Below, one piece after another: positions 1 to 7,228 of a DNA stretch of 64,000 nt; position 1 is the first letter of the stretch, and every line of letters starts with the position of its first letter. This stretch comes from Hyphomicrobiales bacterium. Its GTDB lineage: Bacteria; Pseudomonadota; Alphaproteobacteria; Rhizobiales; Xanthobacteraceae. The position numbers and the translations under genes are program-made. Under the pieces are notes generated by a model, which saw only the letters and a list, made by a program, of their open reading frames with translations, was not told the origin of the DNA and did no database searches. Where the stretch lies: contig JAFKKN010000001.1 of assembly GCA_017305535.1 (NCBI GenBank), positions 297,145 to 361,144 on the forward strand. Reading direction: 5' to 3'.

Positions 1-311
1 GTGAGCGGGTTCACCACCATGCCGGATTCGTACTTCTTGACCTGCCGGACCTGCGCCGCCTGCCCCTCCGGATCGAAATTGCGGTGGATGACGCCGATGC
101 CGCCGGCCTGCGCCATGGCGATGGCCATCTTGGCTTCGGTGACGGTGTCCATCGCGGAGGCGAGGATCGGGATGTTGACGGAGATCGATTTGGTGACGCG
201 GGACCGGATGTCGGCTTCGGACGGCAGGATATCGGACAGGCCGGGCTTCAACAGCACGTCGTCGAACGTATAGCCTTCTTGAAACCGATCAGATCCTTGA
301 AAACGCGTCAT
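1..311 (-). CDS. guaB: IMP dehydrogenase, N-terminal part (runs off left edge)
   Basis: Catalyses NAD-dependent oxidation of IMP to XMP, the committed step of GMP synthesis in the cytosol. About 103 N-terminal residues are present. The family opening YTFDDVLLKPG is near residues 14-24, followed by ILASAMDTVTE and MAQAGGIGVIHRNF, which are early strands of the IMPDH TIM barrel. The sequence leaves the window about where the CBS insert begins, so the catalytic Cys loop is not visible. The ATG at 311 was chosen because GGAG lies about 6 bases upstream. An in-frame ATG at 323 lacks a ribosome site. Confidence 0.95.
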   Translation of the reverse strand, partial: MTRFQGSDRFQEGYTFDDVLLKPGLSDILPSEADIRSRVTKSISVNIPILASAMDTVTEAKMAIAMAQAGGIGVIHRNFDPEGQAAQVRQVKKYESGMVVNPL

Positions 312-541
312 CGCCAACTCCATTCGCGGCCCCGTGCCGCCGGCTTACCCGGAATGAGCGTCCGTTCGGTGACGCAAAGGCGGCGCGTCGCCGTGGAATC
401 GGGAACCCATTACGAGGGATTGGCGGTGGTCGATAGCACGGTGTCCCAACGTTTCAAAGGCTTTTGCCGCAATGCAGGACCGCTTATCCCGCTCCTTCCC
501 ACCCCGCACGGACGGACGGCGCGAACCCAACCGACCCGATA

Positions 542-790
542 TCAGTGGGGATAGCCCGGCGGCGGGCCGTGCTGGCGGATCGCCTCGACCACCTCGCGGT
601 GCTTGCGATCCTCGCGCTTCATGTAGACGGCCAGGATGGCGTGAGCCGACGGGACGAACAGCAGGACGTGGAAGATCATCCCGAAAATCAGGCAGACCAC
701 CAGCAGCAGAACGTTGAAAATCGCCGAAAACGGCTGGCCGTTGAACAACAGGCCGAGCGGCGGAACAAGCGCGGCGAGGACATAGATCAT
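542..790 (-). CDS. small YqaE/Pmp3-like membrane protein
   Basis: An 82-residue protein with two hydrophobic stretches: IYVLAALVPPLGLLF at about 2-16 and a long one at about 20-48. A charged tail (KREDRKHREVVEAIRQ) follows. The LVPPLG motif and the two-helix layout resemble the YqaE/Pmp3 (UPF0057) proteolipids, which affect membrane potential and ion homeostasis in other organisms. It is longer than typical Pmp3 because of the C-terminal tail. The ATG at 790 was preferred because the open frame upstream is arginine/cysteine-rich and not membrane-like. The gene stands alone between guaB and a divergent MFS gene. Family assignment is moderate and the function is inferred. Confidence 0.7.
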   Translation of the reverse strand: MIYVLAALVPPLGLLFNGQPFSAIFNVLLLVVCLIFGMIFHVLLFVPSAHAILAVYMKREDRKHREVVEAIRQHGPPPGYPH

Positions 791-942
791 CGTCGAAACT
801 CCGTCGGACAGGCCAGCCCCGCACCATGCGGCGTACCTTCGCAGCCAGCATCTAGGAGGCATTCCCGTTTGTGCAATAGTCGCGGCCGAGAGAGGATGCT
901 AAAGGCCCGGCTCTCTCACGTCTCTCATCCCCGCAAGGTGCA

Positions 943-2412
943 ATGACTAAGGAACGCGTGATTCCGCTGATCGTGGCGACCGCCCTGTTCATGGAAAACA
1001 TGGACTCCACGGTGATTGCCACCTCGCTGCCGGCGATCGCGTCCGACATCGGCACCAGCCCGCTGACGCTGAAGCTAGCGATCACGTCCTACCTGCTGTC
1101 ACTCGCGGTGTTCATTCCGGCCTCGGGCTGGACGGCGGACCGCTTCGGCGCGCGCAAGGTGTTCAGCGCCGCCATCGCGGTGTTCATGATCGGCTCGATC
1201 GGCTGCGCCATCTCGTCGTCGATCAACGACTTCGTGATCGCGCGCGTGGTGCAGGGCCTCGGCGGCGCGATGATGACGCCGGTGGGCCGATTGGTGCTGC
1301 TGCGCTCCATCGACAAAAGCGCGCTGGTCAACGCCATGGCGTGGGTGACGGTGCCGGCGCTGATCGGGCCGGTGATCGGGCCGCCGCTCGGCGGCTTCAT
1401 CACCACCTATTTCTCGTGGCATTGGATCTTCCTGATCAACATTCCGATCGGCGTCGTCGGCATCGTCATGGCGCAGCGCTACATCGATCCGATCCGCAGC
1501 GAGAACCCCGACCGCTTCGACCTCGTCGGCATGGTGCTGTCCGGCCTCGGGCTCGGCGGCCTGGCCTTCGGCCTGTCAGTGGCGGGGCTCGGGCTGATGC
1601 CGTGGCCGGCGCTGGCGGCGCTGATCGGCGGCGGCGCGCTGTTCACCGTGCTCTATGTCCGCCATGCCAAGCGCACCGACAGCCCGGTGCTGGATTTCAG
1701 CCTGATGCGGCATCCGACGATGTATGCCAGCGTCATGGGCGGCTTCCTGTTCCGGCTCGGCATCGGCGCGCTGCCGTTCCTGCTGCCGCTGTTGATGCAG
1801 CTCGGCTTCGGGTTGTCGCCGTTCAAGTCGGGCATGGTGACGTTCACCTCGGCGCTCGGCTCGATGGGCATGAAGGCGCTGGCGGCGCGCGTGATCCGCG
1901 CGTTCGGCTTCCGCAACATCATGTCGGTGAACGCGCTGGTCAGCGCCGTATTCCTCGCCGCCTGCGCGCTGTTCACCATCTCGACGCCCCTGCTCCTGAT
2001 CGTCATCATCCTGATCGTCGGCGGCTTCTTCCGTTCGTTGCAGTTTACCGCGCTCAACACCTTGGCCTATGCCGACATCGAGCCGGCGAAGATGAGCCGC
2101 GCCACCACGCTGGTCAGCGTCGCGCAGCAGTTGTCGGTGTCGGCGGGCGTCGCCATCGGCGCGTTCTCGGTGGAAGCAACCATGGCGTTGAGCCATGCCA
2201 GTGAACTCACCGCCAAGGAGTTCGGCCCGGCGTTCGTTGTCGTCGGCATTTTTGCCGCGCTGTCCGGCTGGTTCTTCTTCCGCATGCCGGTCGATGCCGG
2301 CCATCAGATTTCCGGCCGTCAGGTTGTCGTCGTCACCCCGCCTCGCGAAGCCGAGGCGGAGGAAGAAGCCGCCCGGGAAACCGCCACCGCGCGCGACCAG
2401 AAACTCGGCTGA
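943..2412 (+). CDS. MFS drug/solute exporter, DHA2-like
   Basis: A 489-residue inner-membrane transporter of the major facilitator superfamily, probably a proton-driven exporter. MDSTVIATSLPAIA at about 20-33 is the DHA2/EmrB-type helix-1 signature. GWTADRFGARK at about 62-72 is MFS motif A. GPVIGPPLGG at about 144-153 resembles the antiporter motif C. The rest is hydrophobic helices. A hydrophilic tail rich in Glu and Ala ends the protein. No membrane-fusion partner or regulator is adjacent, so the substrate is unknown. AAGGTG lies a few bases before the ATG. Confidence 0.85.
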   Translation: MTKERVIPLIVATALFMENMDSTVIATSLPAIASDIGTSPLTLKLAITSYLLSLAVFIPASGWTADRFGARKVFSAAIAVFMIGSIGCAISSSINDFVIARVVQGLGGAMMTPVGRLVLLRSIDKSALVNAMAWVTVPALIGPVIGPPLGGFITTYFSWHWIFLINIPIGVVGIVMAQRYIDPIRSENPDRFDLVGMVLSGLGLGGLAFGLSVAGLGLMPWPALAALIGGGALFTVLYVRHAKRTDSPVLDFSLMRHPTMYASVMGGFLFRLGIGALPFLLPLLMQLGFGLSPFKSGMVTFTSALGSMGMKALAARVIRAFGFRNIMSVNALVSAVFLAACALFTISTPLLLIVIILIVGGFFRSLQFTALNTLAYADIEPAKMSRATTLVSVAQQLSVSAGVAIGAFSVEATMALSHASELTAKEFGPAFVVVGIFAALSGWFFFRMPVDAGHQISGRQVVVVTPPREAEAEEEAARETATARDQKLG

Positions 2413-2465
2413 ACCAAACGCTGTTGCGGCCACGCGGACGGCGTGGTTTGCTTGATACCGGGCCG

Positions 2466-2518
2466 TAGCGTTTTCGAGCGAAGTGGATACCGGTTCGCGT
2501 CAAGAAAACGCGTCAAAC
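2466..2518. repeat. dispersed 53-bp intergenic repeat, copy 1
   Basis: Begins TAGCGTTTTCGAGCG and ends AAACGCGTCAAAC. Read on the opposite strand it matches 5847-5899 at 49 of 53 positions by my count. It lies between two plus-strand genes, next to a minus-strand terminator-like hairpin. I recall this motif from Bradyrhizobium-group genomes. Confidence 0.85.
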
Positions 2519-2565
2519 AAAAAGAAAGAGCCCCGCTTCCGGTTCTATCGGAAGCGGAAAGGCTC
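2514..2565 (-). terminator. terminator-like hairpin reading leftwards
   Basis: Arms CCGCTTCCG (2533-2541) and CGGAAGCGG (2549-2557) pair, extended by GAGCC (2528-2532) and GGCTC (2561-2565). On the minus strand the hairpin is followed by a T-rich run (complement of about 2515-2527), the form of an intrinsic terminator. Both flanking genes are on the plus strand, so its target transcript is unclear. Confidence 0.6.
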
Positions 2566-2586
2566 TGATGGCACGGAGACGCAGGC

Positions 2587-3408
2587 ATGGCGCGACTGTG
2601 GTGGATCACGGCTCTCCTGATGATCGCGTTCGGCTCCGCGATGGGCCACGCTGCCGAGCGTCCGCCGGCGAGCCAGTGCCTCGCGATGGCGCAGATGCTC
2701 CCCAACGTCGTCTATGCCAGCATCCGCACCGCCGCGCGTGCCGACGAAGTCACCATCCGCTACGCCGGGCATTCGACCTATGTGATCGAGACGCCGGATG
2801 GCGTCCGCATCGCCACCGACTACACCGGCACCTACGACACCGGCGGATTGCCGGACGTCGTCACCATGAACCGGGCGCATTCGACGCACTACACCCTCAA
2901 TCCCGACCCGCGCATCAAATACGTGCTGCACGGCTGGGGCGAGAACGGCGAAGCGGCGAAACACGCGCTGACGGTGCGCGACGTTTTCATCCGCAACGTG
3001 CCGACCGATATCCGCCGCTCGATCTACGAAGACGGGGCCAACGTCGCGATGATCCCCAACGGCAACTCGATCTTCATCTTCGAGGTGGCGGGCCTGTGCA
3101 TTGGCCATCTCGGCCATCTGCATCACCCGCTCGACGACAGCCATATCGCCGCCATCGGCCGGCTCGACATCGTCATGGTGCCGATCGATGGCACCTACAC
3201 GATGTCGCTCGACGGCATGTCCGAGATCGTGCGTCGATTGCGCGCCTCCATCGTGCTGCCGATGCACCGCTTCGGCACGCCGCTTGCCGACCTGCTCAAC
3301 CGCCTGCGCGGCCAGTTCGCCATCGACCGCCGCAGCGAACCGTCGTTCCGGATTTCCGCCGGTGCATTACCAAAAACGCCGACGGTGATCGTGCTGAGCG
3401 GGGTGTAG
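2587..3408 (+). CDS. exported MBL-fold metallohydrolase
   Basis: A 273-residue protein with an N-terminal hydrophobic segment (about residues 4-21) ending near GHAAE that looks like a Sec signal peptide, so it is probably periplasmic. YAGHSTYVIETPDG at about 59-72 and ATDYTG resemble the first strands of UlaG/RomA-like metallo-beta-lactamase-fold proteins. Later candidate metal ligands are HSTH, GHLGHLHHP and PMHRFG. The canonical HxHxDH is not present as such, which fits divergent UlaG-type members. It is followed 74 bases later by an exported amidohydrolase, but no shared pathway is evident. The substrate is unknown. Confidence 0.75.
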   Translation: MARLWWITALLMIAFGSAMGHAAERPPASQCLAMAQMLPNVVYASIRTAARADEVTIRYAGHSTYVIETPDGVRIATDYTGTYDTGGLPDVVTMNRAHSTHYTLNPDPRIKYVLHGWGENGEAAKHALTVRDVFIRNVPTDIRRSIYEDGANVAMIPNGNSIFIFEVAGLCIGHLGHLHHPLDDSHIAAIGRLDIVMVPIDGTYTMSLDGMSEIVRRLRASIVLPMHRFGTPLADLLNRLRGQFAIDRRSEPSFRISAGALPKTPTVIVLSGV

Positions 3409-3482
3409 ACGCGTTCTCGCGACGCTTGACTTGTGATGAAGTCCACGGCGACAAACGAAGCAGTGAACGTTGAGAGGGCCAG

Positions 3483-4940
3483 ATGCTGATTTGCTCACCT
3501 GTGACCGACGACACGGAAGCACGCTATTCCTGCGCTTGCCATAGTCCCGCTTTCACCCGGCTGAACGCGACGTTCGAGCGGCGGTTTTCGCGACGCGCGT
3601 TCCTAGCCGGCGCGGGCGCGATCGGCGCGATAGCACTGTTCCCGGAAAACGCAACCGCCGCCGTGCCGCGCGCGCCGGCGGGACCGGTCGTCTTCACCAA
3701 TGTCCGGATCTTCGACGGCAAATCGGCCAGCTTGATCGCGGGACGCAACTTGATCGTCGAGGGCAACCGGATCAAGACTCTCGTAGCGGCGGGAGAGCGC
3801 GCACCGGATGGCGCGCAGATCGTCGACGGCGGCGGCCGCACATTGATGCCGGGTATGATCGACGCGCACTGGCACGCGCTGATGTGTGGCATTCCGGAGG
3901 TCGTCGCCCTCACCGCTGACGTTCCCTATGTCCATCTGGTCGCGGCCCAGCAAGCCGAGCAAACTCTGATGCGCGGCTTCACCACGATCCGCGACGTCGG
4001 CGGTCCGTCCTTTGCCTTGAAGCGTGCCATCGATGAAGGCATGGTCGCGGGGCCTCGCATCTTTCCATCGGGGGCCATGATCTCGCAGACCTCGGGGCAC
4101 GGCGATTTCCGCCTGCGCTACGAGGTGCCGCGAGGCTCCGCCAACGACATCAGTCACGCCGAAGCGGCGGGCATTTCCGCGATCGCCGACGGCGTTCCGG
4201 AAGTGCTGCGCCGGGTGCGCGAGCAGCTTCTGCTCGGCGCGAGTCAGATCAAGATCATGACCGGCGGCGGCGTCTCGTCCGCCTACGATCCGATCGATGT
4301 CAACCAATTCACCGCCGAGGAAATTCGCGCGGCAGCGAACGCCGCATCGGATTGGGGCACCTATGTCTGCTCGCACGTCTATACGCCGGACGGCATCAAA
4401 CGCGCGTTGCAGAACGGCGTGCGGTGCATCGAGCACGGGCAGCTCGCCGACGAGGACGCGGTGAAGATGATGGCCGACAAGGACGCGTGGTGGAGCTTGC
4501 AACCGTTCCTCGCCGACGAAGACTCCAATCCCAAATCGAACCCGGTACAGCGTCAGCAGCAGGAAGAGATCGCCAAGGGAACGGTCCGTGCCTACGAACT
4601 CACCAAGAAGCACAAGGTGAAAACGGCGTGGGGCACCGATATCCTGTTCAATCCCAAAGGCGTCGCCACCCAGGGCAAGCAACTGACCAAGCTGTCGCGA
4701 TGGTTCGACAACGCCGACGTGCTGCGGATGGCGACGGCAACGAACGGCGAACTGCTCGCCATGTCCGGGGAGCGTAATCCCTATCGCGCCAAGGTCGGCG
4801 TCATCGAGCCCGGCGCGCTGGCCGACGTGCTCTTGGTCGACGGCAATCCGCTGGACAATCTCGCGCTGATCGCTGATCCCGAACCGAACCTGAAAGTCAT
4901 CATGAAGGACGGCCGGATATTCAAGAACACGCTGGCCTGA
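3483..4940 (+). CDS. Tat-exported amidohydrolase (imidazolonepropionase/prolidase-like)
   Basis: A 485-residue metal-dependent hydrolase. Residues about 33-60 contain twin arginines (RRFSRRAFLAGAG) before a hydrophobic stretch, a Tat signal, so folding with metal before export is likely. The metal site is complete: HWH at 129-131, a Lys in QIKIMTGGG, His in CSHVYTPDG and CIEHGQ, and Asp in AWGTD. The family cleaves cyclic amides or Xaa-Pro/Xaa-Arg peptides, and the actual substrate is unknown. The start at 3483 has GAGAGG upstream. Nothing in the neighbourhood names a pathway. Confidence 0.85.
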   Translation: MLICSPVTDDTEARYSCACHSPAFTRLNATFERRFSRRAFLAGAGAIGAIALFPENATAAVPRAPAGPVVFTNVRIFDGKSASLIAGRNLIVEGNRIKTLVAAGERAPDGAQIVDGGGRTLMPGMIDAHWHALMCGIPEVVALTADVPYVHLVAAQQAEQTLMRGFTTIRDVGGPSFALKRAIDEGMVAGPRIFPSGAMISQTSGHGDFRLRYEVPRGSANDISHAEAAGISAIADGVPEVLRRVREQLLLGASQIKIMTGGGVSSAYDPIDVNQFTAEEIRAAANAASDWGTYVCSHVYTPDGIKRALQNGVRCIEHGQLADEDAVKMMADKDAWWSLQPFLADEDSNPKSNPVQRQQQEEIAKGTVRAYELTKKHKVKTAWGTDILFNPKGVATQGKQLTKLSRWFDNADVLRMATATNGELLAMSGERNPYRAKVGVIEPGALADVLLVDGNPLDNLALIADPEPNLKVIMKDGRIFKNTLA

Positions 4941-4963
4941 GCGGGCCTGCTTTCGACCCGATC

Positions 4964-5048
4964 GTCATGCGCGGGCTTGACCCGCGCATCCATCAAAAAG
5001 AAGATTCACATCAAGAGGATGGATTGCCGGGTCAAGCCCGGCAATAAC
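4964..5048. repeat. palindromic intergenic repeat between convergent genes
   Basis: Contains two self-complementary units: GCGCGGGCTTGACCCGCGC near 4969-4987 and TTGCCGGGTCAAGCCCGGCAA near 5023-5043. The same two-unit design recurs inverted at 13136-13204. It fills the gap between the convergent amidohydrolase and rlmE genes and may act as a transcript end. Confidence 0.8.
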
Positions 5049-5090
5049 AACTCTCGTTTCCATCAAATTTCCATCAAAGGAGAAACTACT

Positions 5091-5771
5091 CTATCCGCCG
5101 CCGCGAAAACCCGTGGCGAGCAGGTAGCGCTCCGATGAATCCTGACGGCTTGCCGCCGGCTTGACGTGGCGCACGGTCGCGAAGTCACGCTTCACCTGCG
5201 CCAGCAGATCCGCGTCCGCGCCGCTCTGGAACACTTTTGCGATGAAGGTCCCGCCGGGCTTCAGCACCTCGGCCGCGAAGGCCGCCGCGGTTTCCACGAG
5301 GCCAACGATGCGCAACTGATCGGTCTTGCGATGGCCGGTGGTGTTGGCGGCCATGTCCGACATCACCACGTCGGCGCCGCCGCCGATCATCTCGCGCAAA
5401 ATCTCCGGTGCCTTATCGTCCATGAAGTCGAGTTGCGTGAAGGTGACGCCGGGAATTTCCGGCATATCGAGCAAATCGATCGCCACCACCCTGCCCTTGC
5501 CTTCAAGCGAACCGACCTTGCGCGCGGCGACCTGGCTCCAGCCGCCGGGCGCGGCGCCGAGATCGACCACCACCTGCCCCGGCTTCAGCAGCCGGTACTT
5601 GTCGTCCATCTCGATCAGCTTGTAGGCCGCGCGCGAGCGCCAGCCGTCGCGCCTCGCCTGCGCGACATACGGATCGTTGAGCTGCCGCTCCAGCCACAGC
5701 TTCGACGACAGCTTGCGCTTGCCGGCGCTCTTGACGGTGACGTGCAGGCGCCCGGTGGTGTCCTTTGCCAT
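5091..5771 (-). CDS. rlmE: 23S rRNA 2'-O-methyltransferase RlmE (FtsJ/RrmJ)
   Basis: Methylates the 2'-O of the A-loop uridine (U2552 in E. coli numbering) of 23S rRNA using SAM, late in 50S assembly. The 226 residues are close to the family length of about 210. RSRAAYKL leads into the SAM-binding motif [15 protein letters not shown] at about 68-82. The catalytic KDKE residues are recognisable: Lys in RAAYKLIE, Asp in [10 protein letters not shown], Lys in FIAKVFQ, and a Glu near the C-terminus ([10 protein letters not shown]). It lies downstream of ppx on the same strand with a 145-bp gap that carries a repeat. The Shine-Dalgarno before the ATG at 5771 is weak. Confidence 0.95.
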   Translation of the reverse strand: MAKDTTGRLHVTVKSAGKRKLSSKLWLERQLNDPYVAQARRDGWRSRAAYKLIEMDDKYRLLKPGQVVVDLGAAPGGWSQVAARKVGSLEGKGRVVAIDLLDMPEIPGVTFTQLDFMDDKAPEILREMIGGGADVVMSDMAANTTGHRKTDQLRIVGLVETAAAFAAEVLKPGGTFIAKVFQSGADADLLAQVKRDFATVRHVKPAASRQDSSERYLLATGFRGGG

Positions 5772-5785
5772 GGCGGTTGCTTACC

Positions 5786-5816
5786 GTGAAAGACGTCTCG
5801 TGTCTTTCACCGTTTT
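5786..5816 (+). terminator. hairpin with plus-strand T-run
   Basis: Arms GTGAAAGAC (5786-5794) and GTCTTTCAC (5802-5810) form a perfect 9-bp stem followed on the plus strand by CGTTTT. It lies just upstream of the rlmE start, whose gene is on the minus strand, so it would terminate antisense reads or fold in the rlmE leader. The role is uncertain. Confidence 0.45.
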
Positions 5817-5846
5817 GTAGAAACGATGAAAGACTCTTGATTCTTG

Positions 5847-5899
5847 GTTTGACGCGTTTTCTTCACGCGAACGGGTCACCACTTCGCTCGAAAACGCTA
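5847..5899. repeat. dispersed 53-bp intergenic repeat, copy 2 (inverted)
   Basis: Reverse complement matches 2466-2518 at 49 of 53 positions by my count, with the differences clustered in the centre. It lies between the ppx stop and the rlmE start. Confidence 0.85.
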
Positions 5900-5916
5900 T
5901 GAACGATAGGCCGCGA

Positions 5917-6978
5917 TCATGCCGCGCCGATGGCGCCGTCCTCGCGCATCATTTCCACCAGCATGCCCTCGCGCAGGCCGCGATCGGCGACGCGCAGGCG
6001 CGGCAGCGGAAACGCGTTGCGGATGGCGTCGAGGATGGCGCAGCCCGCCAGCACCAGATCGGCGCGTTCGAAGCCGATGCAGTTGTTGTTGGCGCGCTCC
6101 TGATAGCTCATGCCGAGCAGAGTCGAGATCGCGGAGGTGATCTCGCCGTCGTTCATCCAGAGCCCGTCGACGCGACGGCGATCGTAACGCGGCAGCCGCA
6201 GATGGATGCCGGCCAGCGTGGTCACGGTTCCCGAGGTGCCGAGCAGATGCATCGTCTCGAGATTGCCGCCATGCTTCGCCGCGAACGGCGCGACGTGGCG
6301 GGACACTTCCTGCACCATGCGCGCGTAGACGTCGGCGCTGACGTCCTTGCCGCCGAAGCGTTCCGCCAGCGTGACGACACCGAGCGGGATCGACATCCAG
6401 CCCTCGACGCGCGGCGCGCCGCCATTGCGGTCGATCCGCACCAGTTCGCTGGAGCCGCCGCCGATATCGAACAGGATCGCGCCGGTGCCCTGCGGGTCGA
6501 CCAGCGGCGAACAGCCGACCACCGCCAGCGACGCCTCGGTTTCGCGGTTGATGACTTCGAGCGCGATGCCGGTCTGGGTGGCGACGCGATCGCGAAAGGC
6601 ATCGGCGTTGGACGCCGCGCGGCAGGCCTCGGTCGCGATCAGGCGCAACCGCTGCGCGTTGCGGTGGCGCATCTTGTCGCGACAGACGCTGAGCGCCGAA
6701 ATAGCCCGGCCGATCGCCGCCTCGCTGATGCGGCCGGTCGCGGAAATGCCTTCGCCGAGCCGGATGATCCGCGAAAACGAATCGATCACGCGAAACCCCT
6801 CGCCTTCCGGGCAGGCGATCAGCAGGCGGCAGTTGTTGGTGCCGAGGTCGAGCGCGGCGTAAACGCCCGCGCCGGCTAAAGCCGGCTCGACGACAAGCGG
6901 TGCGGCCGCTTGGCCGTTGGCGCGCTGATGCGATCGGGGCGGTTCCGGATCATCGCTGCGCCGGGCGTCGTTGTTCAT
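5917..6978 (-). CDS. ppx: Ppx/GppA-family exopolyphosphatase / pppGpp phosphohydrolase
   Basis: A 353-residue member of the sugar-kinase/Hsp70 ATPase fold that removes terminal phosphates from polyphosphate or converts pppGpp to ppGpp. The phosphate-1 motif ALDLGTNNCRLLIA is near 43-56. FDIGGGSSELV is the phosphate-2 loop with the family Glu. LLGTSGTVTTLAG follows later. It is the short two-domain alphaproteobacterial form, without the C-terminal HD domain of E. coli Ppx, so polyphosphate versus pppGpp specificity cannot be settled. The ATG at 6978 is preceded by AGGA. rlmE follows downstream. Confidence 0.88.
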   Translation of the reverse strand: MNNDARRSDDPEPPRSHQRANGQAAAPLVVEPALAGAGVYAALDLGTNNCRLLIACPEGEGFRVIDSFSRIIRLGEGISATGRISEAAIGRAISALSVCRDKMRHRNAQRLRLIATEACRAASNADAFRDRVATQTGIALEVINRETEASLAVVGCSPLVDPQGTGAILFDIGGGSSELVRIDRNGGAPRVEGWMSIPLGVVTLAERFGGKDVSADVYARMVQEVSRHVAPFAAKHGGNLETMHLLGTSGTVTTLAGIHLRLPRYDRRRVDGLWMNDGEITSAISTLLGMSYQERANNNCIGFERADLVLAGCAILDAIRNAFPLPRLRVADRGLREGMLVEMMREDGAIGAA

Positions 6979-7039
6979 GCAGTCCTGTCTCTCGCGGCCG
7001 GACCGGCCGACTGGAATAATGTTTCACGGAAACTTTAGA

Positions 7040-7084
7040 GCATGATCCCGAAAAGGGGAAACCGGTTTTCGGAAAAGATCATGC
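7040..7084. repeat. palindromic intergenic element
   Basis: Outer arms GCATGATC (7040-7047) and GATCATGC (7077-7084), inner arms CCGAAAA and TTTTCGG. It lies in the 250-bp gap between the divergent ppx and CoxL-like genes. The layout is of REP type. Confidence 0.75.
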
Positions 7085-7228
7085 GCCAACAAACGGCAAG
7101 CGCGGTGGCGCAACCACGGCACGCAGCCGCCATGCCCAATCCGGCGTTGCTGGCCACCCGGCGTTACGTTATTTCGGTCGGGAAGCGATAGCGCATGTGG
7201 CGCGAAACGCCCGGGAATCGATGGTTTC

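Noticed and set aside
464-946. 160-codon plus-strand frame over the Pmp3-like gene
   Set aside because: Gln/Arg/His-rich product without features. It would overlap the MFS start, and the minus-strand small membrane protein explains the region better.
3603-4682. 359-codon minus-strand frame opposite the amidohydrolase
   Set aside because: Antisense shadow; the plus strand carries Tat signal and all metal ligands.
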